NCBI GenBank assembly: GCA_003023165.1
Contig: PXSD01000079.1
Location: forward strand, 6,009-17,601
Direction: 5' to 3'
Length of the DNA: 11,593 bases
DNA from: Halobacteriales archaeon QS_9_67_15
GTDB taxonomy: Archaea; Halobacteriota; Halobacteria; Halobacteriales; Haloarculaceae
Made by a program: the position numbers and the translations under genes. Positions 6,419 through 11,593 of this stretch are shown piece by piece; position 1 is the first letter of the stretch, and every line of letters starts with the position of its first letter. A model generated the notes under the pieces. That model was given only the letters and a program-made list of their open reading frames with translations. It had not been told where the DNA came from and did no database searches.

Positions 6419-7437
6419 TGCACCTGACACGCCGTGGCTACGCCGTCCTCGGGATCGTCGTGCTCGCCGAGATACTCGCGCTCACCTACGGGGCGCGGGC
6501 GCTCAACGCCATCGCCGCACCGGCCCTGCTCGCACTGGTCGCCGCCGCCGTCCAGCTCCGCCGAGCGGACGTGCCGACCGCGGAACGCGACCACGTGCCC
6601 GCGGCCTTCCCGGGCGACACGCGCGAGGTGACCGTCGACGTCGACGGCAGCGGCGTCGCCGAAATCGAGGAGCGCGTCCCGGACGGGCTCGCCACCGAGG
6701 GCGCGGCAACCGAAGCGACGCTGCCGACGACGTTCACCTACTCGCTGACCTGCGTCGACCGGGGTCGGCACACGGTTGGACCGCTCGACGTCCGAGTGAG
6801 CGACCTCCTCGGGCTCGTCGAGGCGACCTATCGGGTCGGGTCGACGGCGCGCGTGCTCGTCTACCCGCCGGTGTACCAGGTCGCGGGCCGAGAGGTGATC
6901 CTCCGGCACGTCCTCGACCGCTCGGAAGTCGAACGCCAGGAGTTCGACACGCTCCGCGAGTACGTCCCCGGCGACCCGCTGCGGAACGTCCACTGGAAGT
7001 CGACCGCCAAGGCCCAGGACGACATCTACGTCGCCGAGTTCGCCGACGAGCGCGTCGCCGACGACGAGGTCGTCGTGGCGGCGACGGCCGCCGCCAGCAC
7101 GGTGGACGAGATGGCCGCCGCCGCGGCGAGCGTCGTCGTCATGGCCCTCGACGCGGGTCTGGGCGTCGAACTGCGCGTCCCCGAGCAGACCGTGCAGATG
7201 GGGCGCGGCGAGGAGCACCGCCGGCGGCTGCTCGGTGCGCTGGCCGTGACCGACACCGATTCCTCGCCGCCATTGGGGTCGTACACGCTCCCCGACGGCG
7301 CGACCGAGGACGCCGACATCGTGGTCCGCGGCGACGGCGACGGCGTCACAGTCTCGTTCGGCACCGACGACCGCACGTTCGACGAGATCGCCGTCAGCCG
7401 CGAGAACCCGCTCGTCCACGGAGGGGTCGAGTCGTGA
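6418..7437 (+). CDS. DUF58 domain membrane protein
   Basis: A 339-residue protein. Two hydrophobic segments lie at the N-terminus (about residues 8-24 and 28-44), separated by YGARALN. A beta-rich soluble region follows, then the DUF58 signature FDTLREYVPGDPLRNVHWKS starting at residue 176. DUF58 proteins are related to von Willebrand A-type folds and are commonly encoded beside MoxR; their biochemical role is not settled. I chose ATG 6418, which overlaps the MoxR stop codon by one base, over GTG 6415. The 3' end overlaps the next gene by four bases (GTGA, 7434-7437), so the three genes are probably translationally coupled. The ligand is unknown. The C-terminal region (about residues 215-339) is a less conserved acidic segment. 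Confidence 0.88.
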   Translation: MHLTRRGYAVLGIVVLAEILALTYGARALNAIAAPALLALVAAAVQLRRADVPTAERDHVPAAFPGDTREVTVDVDGSGVAEIEERVPDGLATEGAATEATLPTTFTYSLTCVDRGRHTVGPLDVRVSDLLGLVEATYRVGSTARVLVYPPVYQVAGREVILRHVLDRSEVERQEFDTLREYVPGDPLRNVHWKSTAKAQDDIYVAEFADERVADDEVVVAATAAASTVDEMAAAAASVVVMALDAGLGVELRVPEQTVQMGRGEEHRRRLLGALAVTDTDSSPPLGSYTLPDGATEDADIVVRGDGDGVTVSFGTDDRTFDEIAVSRENPLVHGGVES

Positions 7438-9689
7438 GCACGAGCACCCGCGCTCCCGACCTCCCGCTCGGACTGGGCGACGTCGACGCCGTCCGGGCGG
7501 TCGCGCTCGGTGGCATCGCGCTCCTCGTCTCCGCCTACGGCTCCGTTTTCTACCACTTCATCGACGTGACCGGCGAGCCCGCCCTGTTCCTGGTCGTGGC
7601 CGCCGTCACGCTGGCGGCGGCGACGACGCTATCGAGTTCGCTGCGGCTCCGCTGGGCGGCGGTGACGGCCGTCGGACTGCTTGCAGTGGGCCTGACACTG
7701 TACGTCCTGAGCCTGCCGCGACAGCCGCCGGTCGCCCCGCTCGTGACCGACGCCATCGCGCTGATGACCGGTCGGTCGCTGCTGCAGGTGACAAACGTCG
7801 ATCTGTGGGTGCTGGGCGTCTCGCCCGGGCCGCTGTTCCTGACGTGGTACCTGGGAATGCGACGGCGCTACGTCGCGAGCGTGCTGGCCGGCGGCGGGGC
7901 GCTCGGCTTCCTCGTGTTGACGACCGACGCCTCGAACGTGACGACGCTTCTGGGCGTCGTCGGCGGGATCGTCGCCGTCGCGGTCGGCGACATGGACCGA
8001 CGCGGCGACTCGATCGCGGCCGCCGAACCGCTCGCGGTGTTGCTCGCGCTGCTCATCGTCCTTTCGGCGTTCGCACCGGTGGTCCCCGCCGGGCCATCCC
8101 GGACCGCCGACACGTGGTCGAGCTTCCAGACCGGCGGGCTGGGCGGCAGCGCCGACACCGTCGAGGCGAACCTCGTCAACGCCGACAATCAGGTCGGGAT
8201 CGCCGGCAACCTCTCGCTGTCGCCCGACGTCCGGTTCCGCGTCCGGAGCGACAGCAGCGACTACTGGCAGGTGGGGGCCTTCGACCGCTACACCGGCGAC
8301 GGCTGGGTCCGAACCGGGAGCAGACGCTCTTACGACGGGCAGCTAGACGACCCGCCCGGCCGGAGCCGGACCGTCAGTCAGACGTACACCGCTGTCGAGG
8401 ACCTGCGCGTCCTGCCGGCGGCGTGGAAGCCAGTCTCGGTGGGCGCGAGCGTCAGCGACCGCGCACAGGTCACCGACCTCGACGGCCTGGAGGTCGACGG
8501 GACCGTCTCGAGCGGCGAGGCGTTCTCCGTGACGAGTAGCGTCCCGGTGGCGAGCGCCGAGGAGCTGCGCGAGGCGGGCACCGACTACCCCTCGGAGGTC
8601 GAGGACCGCCACACGCGGCTTCCATCGAGCACGCCCGACCGCGTCGCCGAGCGGACCGAACGGATCACCGCCAACGCGGAGACGCCGTACGACACCGCTC
8701 GCGTCGTCGAGCGCTGGCTCGAAAACAACAAGGAGTACTCGCTGGACGTCCAGCGGCCGCGGGGGAACGTGGCCGACGAGTTCCTCTTCGAGATGGACGC
8801 GGGCTACTGCACCTACTTCGCGACGGCGATGGTCGTCATGCTCCGGAGCCAGGACATCCCGGCGCGGATGGCCGTCGGCTACACGTCCGGCGAGCGCGTC
8901 GCCGAAGACGAGTGGGTCGTCCGCGGCTACAACGCCCACGCGTGGGTGGAGGCGTACTTCCCCGAGGTCGGCTGGGTTCGCTTCGACCCGACGCCCGCCG
9001 ACTTGCGCCGAGCCGCCGAACAGGAGCAACTCTCCGAGGCGCGGGAGAACAACCGCACCGACGTGGACGTGAACGACACCGGTGGGCCCGAGTGGACGCC
9101 GAGTCCTACCGCGACGCCCGCACCGCTGACGCCCCGGGAAGACCAGCCCGCACAGGAAGCGCCCGGACAGCAGACGATTCCCGACCGGATCACGCGTCCC
9201 GGCGGGACGCCCGTGTCGGACGGGGACCCGGAGAACCCGTCGGTCATCACCGCACCGGCGAACGGGAGCGGCGCGAGTGACGGCAGTGGCGGGGACTCCT
9301 CGGGACCGTTCGACCGTCGCCCGCCGACCCGCGAGGAGGCGACGCTCGGGGCGATCGTCGTGCTCGGACTCGTCGTCGGGCTCCGCCGGACCGGACTCAC
9401 CGGTCGCGCCTACCGCGCGGTCTGGTTGCGCTACCAGCCGACGAAAGACCCCGAGACAGACGCCGAGCGGGCGTTCGAGCGGCTGGAGTCCGTCCTCGCA
9501 GAGCGCCACCGTCCGCGCAGACCGGGGGAGACGCCACGACAGTATCTCGCGTCGATCGGGGCGGACGAACGCGCCGCGCAGGTCGCGACGATCCGCGAGC
9601 GCGCCCGGTACGCGGGGCGGGTGACCCGCGAGGAGGCCGACGAGGCGGTCTCGCTGGTCGACGACATCGTCGGCTGGCGGGGTGCGTGA
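7434..9689 (+). CDS. Membrane-anchored transglutaminase-like protein (TgpA-like architecture)
   Basis: A 751-residue protein. The N-terminal third has about six to seven hydrophobic segments (roughly residues 20-42, 49-68, 75-95, 120-143, 147-165, 168-186, 200-220). A large, probably extracellular region follows with a transglutaminase-like core carrying the full Cys-His-Asp triad: Cys459 in DAGYCTYFATAMVVML, His502 in YNAHAWVEAYF and Asp518 in RFDPTPAD. A Pro/Thr/Ser/Gly-rich linker (about 545-635) leads to one more membrane segment (about 637-652) and a cytoplasmic DUF4129-like tail (AERAFERLESVLAE, GETPRQYLASIG). The order matches bacterial TgpA-type proteins. Such domains may act as transglutaminases or proteases on surface proteins; the reaction here is unproven. 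GTG 7434 is chosen because it overlaps the DUF58 stop codon and GGAGG (7420-7424) lies 9 nt upstream. The same frame is open back to 6267, but that part is out-of-frame shadow of the preceding genes. Confidence 0.9.
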   Translation: MSTSTRAPDLPLGLGDVDAVRAVALGGIALLVSAYGSVFYHFIDVTGEPALFLVVAAVTLAAATTLSSSLRLRWAAVTAVGLLAVGLTLYVLSLPRQPPVAPLVTDAIALMTGRSLLQVTNVDLWVLGVSPGPLFLTWYLGMRRRYVASVLAGGGALGFLVLTTDASNVTTLLGVVGGIVAVAVGDMDRRGDSIAAAEPLAVLLALLIVLSAFAPVVPAGPSRTADTWSSFQTGGLGGSADTVEANLVNADNQVGIAGNLSLSPDVRFRVRSDSSDYWQVGAFDRYTGDGWVRTGSRRSYDGQLDDPPGRSRTVSQTYTAVEDLRVLPAAWKPVSVGASVSDRAQVTDLDGLEVDGTVSSGEAFSVTSSVPVASAEELREAGTDYPSEVEDRHTRLPSSTPDRVAERTERITANAETPYDTARVVERWLENNKEYSLDVQRPRGNVADEFLFEMDAGYCTYFATAMVVMLRSQDIPARMAVGYTSGERVAEDEWVVRGYNAHAWVEAYFPEVGWVRFDPTPADLRRAAEQEQLSEARENNRTDVDVNDTGGPEWTPSPTATPAPLTPREDQPAQEAPGQQTIPDRITRPGGTPVSDGDPENPSVITAPANGSGASDGSGGDSSGPFDRRPPTREEATLGAIVVLGLVVGLRRTGLTGRAYRAVWLRYQPTKDPETDAERAFERLESVLAERHRPRRPGETPRQYLASIGADERAAQVATIRERARYAGRVTREEADEAVSLVDDIVGWRGA

Positions 9690-9752
9690 CCCCCCGACAC
9701 CGGAACTCGGCACCCGGCGAAGCGGCGGCCATCGTGGGAAGTCCCGACAGTG

Positions 9753-9759
9753 TTTAATA
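9753..9759 (+). promoter_or_regulatory. TATA box of the aIF1 leader
   Basis: TTTAATA is centred near 9756, which predicts a transcript start at about 9781-9785. That is almost exactly at the ATG of the upstream ORF (9785) and about 90 nt before the aIF1 ATG (9873). Confidence 0.6.
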
Positions 9760-9784
9760 GGTCGATTTCGTAGACCGATGCGTA

Positions 9785-9880
9785 ATGTCGGAAGTCTGCT
9801 CGCTGACCAAGGCGAGTACGCCGTACGACCTCAGCCATAGCCCGTCAACTACCACCCGCGGTACGGACGAGCATGTCTGA
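9785..9880 (+). CDS. Candidate leaderless upstream ORF in the aIF1 leader
   Basis: ATG 9785 opens a 31-codon frame beginning MSEVCSLTKASTPYDLSHSP and ending with TGA at 9878-9880. The first six codons encode the same peptide as the start of aIF1 (MSEVCS); the two 18-nt stretches differ at two bases, both third codon positions (TCG/TCT, GAA/GAG). The TATA box at 9753-9759 fits leaderless initiation here. The stop codon lies just past the aIF1 ATG in the -/+1 frame, an arrangement that permits termination-reinitiation. After MSEVCS the peptide resembles nothing I recognise. A second short ORF (ATG 9778 to TAG 9840, 20 residues, MRNVGSLLADQG) overlaps it. It could also be a non-functional partial duplication of the gene's 5' end. 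Confidence 0.35.
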   Translation: MSEVCSLTKASTPYDLSHSPSTTTRGTDEHV

Positions 9881-10166
9881 GGTCTGCTCGACCTGTGGAC
9901 TCCCTGAGGAGCTCTGCGTCTGCGAGGACGTCGCGAAGGATTCCCAGGAGATCAGCGTCCGCATCGACGAGCGCAGATACGGGAAGGAAGTAACGATCAT
10001 CGAGGGATTCGACCCGAAGGACGTCGACATGGACACGCTGTCATCCGACCTGAAGTCGAAGTTCGCGTGTGGTGGGACCGTCGAGGACGGCGCCATCGAA
10101 CTCCAGGGAAACCATACGGGTCGCGTCGAAGACTTCCTTCGAGACAAGGGATTCACCGTCGCCTGA
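9873..10166 (+). CDS. Translation initiation factor aIF1 (SUI1/eIF1 family)
   Basis: A 97-residue aIF1. This factor binds the small ribosomal subunit near the P site and enforces correct start-codon and initiator-tRNA selection. The N-terminus has a zinc knuckle with Cys5, Cys8, Cys15 and Cys17 (CSTCGLPEELCVC). The SUI1 core follows: YGKEVTIIEGFDPKDVD, then LKSKFACGGTVEDGAIELQG and HTGRVEDFLRDKGF. The length is usual for haloarchaea and the start is fixed by the conserved MSEVCSTCG. The promoter lies about 115 bp upstream, giving an unusually structured leader with two short ORFs. The gene stands alone on its strand, with a minus-strand gene converging 84 bp downstream. Confidence 0.95.
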   Translation: MSEVCSTCGLPEELCVCEDVAKDSQEISVRIDERRYGKEVTIIEGFDPKDVDMDTLSSDLKSKFACGGTVEDGAIELQGNHTGRVEDFLRDKGFTVA

Positions 10167-10250
10167 CCGCTCGTCCGTCCACCGGATACCCGCAGGGAGC
10201 AACACTCTTATCGCGTCGAAGCGGTCGTATCGCTACCCGCGAGTCGCAAC

Positions 10251-10550
10251 TCACGCGGACGGGCGGCTGACCGTGACCCCGGAGACGACAATGCGAGCGC
10301 CGCCGTCGTACTCGGTGTCTATCGTCGCGTCCCAGCCGAGCGTGCGGGCCAATATCCGCAGGTTCGGGAGCGTCATCCCGGCGGCGAAGTCCGGGACCGC
10401 GCCGCCGTAGTCGAAGAAGGCGTCGCTCGCCTGTCCGTCCGGCAGGTCGCCGTCGTCGGTGAACACGATGCTATCGTCCCGGAGCGACACGGTCACCGTC
10501 GACGCGCCGTTGCAGGCGGCGAGCTCGAAGCCGTGCTCGGTCTCCGTCAC
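10251..10550 (-). CDS. Small orphan HATPase-like protein
   Basis: A 99-residue protein with GTG start at 10550; an in-frame TAG stop lies six codons upstream, so the frame cannot extend further. GAGGG lies about 8 nt upstream. It reads like the C-terminal half of a histidine-kinase ATPase domain: ELAACNGASTVTV (N-box-like, residues 9-21), IVFTDDGDLPD (G1-like DxG), an FDYGG segment, GMTLPNLRILARTLGW (G2-like) and GGARIVVSG as last strand. No dimerisation/phospho-acceptor, sensor or membrane part is present and the glycines are poorly kept, so kinase activity is unlikely. It starts 38 bp after the Lrp/AsnC gene on the same strand and is probably cotranscribed. It may be a regulatory partner, but that is inference; it could be an unrecognised haloarchaeal family. 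Confidence 0.65.
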   Translation of the reverse strand: MTETEHGFELAACNGASTVTVSLRDDSIVFTDDGDLPDGQASDAFFDYGGAVPDFAAGMTLPNLRILARTLGWDATIDTEYDGGARIVVSGVTVSRPSA

Positions 10551-10588
10551 GTCGGCTTCCCTCGACTACAGGACGCCTCGACCGCCGC

Positions 10589-11071
10589 CTACTCCTCCTC
10601 GTCGACAAACTCCACGACCGCCACGTAGTCGAGCAGTCTGCTGCGTTCGGACCGGACCAGGTTTTCGTCGTTGATCTCCATCGGGAGGTCGTCGAGGCGC
10701 TCGGCGATACGCGTGATGTCCTCGTCGACGCCGCCCAGCGCTTTGATGTGGAGGTTCTCGTGCCCGGTCATCAGTTCCGTTACCTCGACGACGGCCGGGA
10801 TCTCCATGGCCTGTTTGGCCACGTCGCCGCGCTTGCTGATCCGCGCCGTGCAACTGAAGTGGAAGTACAGTTCCAGTCCCGTCCGGTCGTAGTCGACTGC
10901 CGTCGTGTACCCGGTGATGATGCCCTCCGACTCCAGCCGCTCCATCCGGTTGTGGACGGTGTTGTCCGAGACCCCCAGCTCCTCCGCCAGTTCGATGGCC
11001 GTGTAGCGCGCGTTCTCCTGGAGCAAGTTGAGCAACTGCCTGTCGACGTCGTCGAGTTCGTACGCCGTCAC
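10589..11071 (-). CDS. Lrp/AsnC-family transcriptional regulator
   Basis: A 160-residue regulator. Its N-terminal winged helix-turn-helix is typical of Lrp/AsnC (LDDVDRQLLNLLQENARYT, then ELAEELGVSDNTVHNRMERL, helix-turn-helix about residues 24-46). A RAM-like effector/dimerisation domain follows (about 60-150, VVEVTELMTGHENLHIKALG). Such proteins sense amino acids or related small molecules; the effector is unknown. I chose GTG 11071 rather than ATG 11116. The conserved domain begins right after it, and the TATA box at 11119-11127 predicts a transcript start near 11097, downstream of 11116. An 8-bp inverted repeat flanks that TATA box, which suggests autoregulation. The small HATPase-like gene follows 38 bp downstream. 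Confidence 0.9.
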   Translation of the reverse strand: MTAYELDDVDRQLLNLLQENARYTAIELAEELGVSDNTVHNRMERLESEGIITGYTTAVDYDRTGLELYFHFSCTARISKRGDVAKQAMEIPAVVEVTELMTGHENLHIKALGGVDEDITRIAERLDDLPMEINDENLVRSERSRLLDYVAVVEFVDEEE

Positions 11072-11102
11072 AGCCCGATTACCCGCCCGTCCACCAAGAG
11101 TG

Positions 11103-11140
11103 TATCGAAACTCCACACATATAATACTCGGATTTCGATA
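11103..11140. promoter_or_regulatory. TATA box of the Lrp gene flanked by an inverted repeat
   Basis: CATATAATA at 11119-11127 (TATTATATG on the minus strand) is an excellent archaeal TATA box for the regulator gene. TATCGAAA at 11103-11110 and TTTCGATA at 11133-11140 are perfect inverted repeats whose centres lie 30 bp apart, with the TATA box between them. Lrp/AsnC proteins bind inverted repeats, and binding here would block promoter access, so this is a candidate autoregulatory operator. Confidence 0.5.
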
Positions 11141-11192
11141 TTCTAACGCCTACCCGTACTATCCGGGATTTTTCTAATCTTACGACGATGCC

Positions 11193-11199
11193 TATATAA
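11193..11199. promoter_or_regulatory. Extra TATA-like box in the divergent intergenic region
   Basis: TATATAA lies midway between the regulator gene and the HalOD1-type gene. It could drive a longer-leader transcript in either direction or an unannotated small RNA. No gene starts at the expected distance on either strand. Confidence 0.25.
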
Positions 11200-11299
11200 C
11201 TGACAATAGTGGTAGTGGAAAATCTCACTATATTTGGCTCGTTGATTCGAATTTTTAGTGTTTGTGAACATCTATGTTATTTATCGAATAGCTCGGCGG

Positions 11300-11309
11300 T
11301 ATATTTATA
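11300..11309 (+). promoter_or_regulatory. TATA box of the HalOD1-type gene
   Basis: TATATTTATA is centred about 29 bases before GTG 11333, the spacing of a leaderless haloarchaeal promoter. A 12-bp near-palindrome, AACATCTATGTT (11267-11278), lies 22 bp upstream and could be a regulator site. Confidence 0.6.
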
Positions 11310-11332
11310 TGCGTTCGAGACATTGAGATAGT

Positions 11333-11593
11333 GTGAACAACGCACCGACTGTTCCGACGTCGCCGCAGACATACGACGAATCCCTCTCCCCGAGCGAATC
11401 GGTCATCTACGCGGTCGCAGACGAATCCGGGGTCAGCCCGATGGACCTCGACCCGCTCGCGTGGACGATCGACCCGGAGGCCCTCGATACGTACGTCGAC
11501 GACCTGTTGCCCGAGGAGGTCGCGTCGGGAGCGGTCGAGTTCGACTACAGCGGCTACACTGTCACCGTCTCCGGAGACGGCAGCGTCGAACTC
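11333..11593 (+). CDS. HalOD1-type (haloarchaeal output domain) protein, 3' truncated by window end
   Basis: The first 87 codons of a protein that runs off the window. It begins VNNAPTVPTSPQTYDESLSP. Then come SESVIYAVADESGVSPMDLD, PLAWTIDPEALDTYVDDLLP and FDYSGYTVTVSGDGSVEL. The pattern is a helix with SE-x2-x-AVA, a PLxxxIDPEALD segment, and a final YxGYxVTVSGDGxV hairpin. It matches the small HalOD1 output domain common in haloarchaea, known as a stand-alone protein or fused to response regulators. These domains are thought to act in signalling, with unknown output. GTG 11333 is supported by the TATA box at 11300-11309. Only a few residues are likely missing if it is the stand-alone form. 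It is divergent from the Lrp regulator gene. Confidence 0.75.
   Translation, partial: MNNAPTVPTSPQTYDESLSPSESVIYAVADESGVSPMDLDPLAWTIDPEALDTYVDDLLPEEVASGAVEFDYSGYTVTVSGDGSVEL

Noticed and set aside
6267..7433. A long open frame running upstream of the transglutaminase-like gene
   Set aside because: It overlaps the MoxR and DUF58 genes out of frame, is extremely Arg-rich, and matches the shadow expected from high-GC coding DNA. The real start is GTG 7434.
8343..9713. A 456-codon open frame antisense to the transglutaminase-like gene
   Set aside because: It is an Arg/Gly/Val-rich translation with no recognisable fold and lies wholly opposite a well-supported gene. Long antisense frames are routine at this GC content.

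Overview
The window looks like chromosomal DNA of a halophilic archaeon (class Halobacteria). GC is high, codons end in G or C, proteins are strongly acidic, and several genes appear to start leaderless about 25-30 bases after a TATA-like box. The gene content fits: a zinc-knuckle aIF1, a HalOD1-type protein, an Lrp/AsnC regulator and an RSLDDFL-type zinc-ribbon protein. No species can be named from the sequence alone.

Left part (1-4522). A GC-rich, strongly foldable repeat unit (19-170) precedes an acetoacetate decarboxylase-family gene. That gene converges on, and overlaps by 81 bp, a FAD-dependent monooxygenase-like gene on the minus strand. A palindromic TATA box lies between the monooxygenase gene and a divergent intact short-chain dehydrogenase (SDR). 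Next comes a second SDR that is clearly dead. It has two in-frame stops, has lost its YxxxK active-site segment, and carries a 46-bp frameshifting insertion bounded by a 7-bp direct repeat. The intact genes are small-molecule redox and decarboxylation enzymes; a shared pathway is possible but not shown.

Middle part (4523-9689). A 320-bp non-coding stretch holds a nested inverted repeat. It is followed by a small acidic zinc-ribbon protein whose 3' end runs into a chain of hairpins (5224-5398) that may be the relic of a transposon end or a structured RNA. Then comes a tight three-gene operon with overlapping start and stop codons: a MoxR-type AAA+ ATPase, a DUF58 protein and a large membrane-anchored transglutaminase-like protein. 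This is a widely conserved gene set. The ATPase probably acts as a chaperone for a membrane complex that includes the other two.

Right part (9690-11593). The aIF1 (SUI1) gene has a leader with a promoter placed for a leaderless upstream ORF. The first six codons of that ORF encode the same peptide as aIF1 itself and differ only at two third positions. Converging on aIF1 is a minus-strand pair: an Lrp/AsnC regulator and a 99-residue protein resembling the C-terminal part of a histidine-kinase ATPase domain. The regulator's TATA box is flanked by an 8-bp inverted repeat, a candidate operator. The window ends in the first 87 codons of a HalOD1-type protein with a strong TATA box.

The most interesting observations are the aIF1 leader ORF, the reconstructable insertion scar in the dead SDR, the hairpin chain after the zinc-ribbon gene, and the orphan mini-ATPase beside the Lrp regulator.
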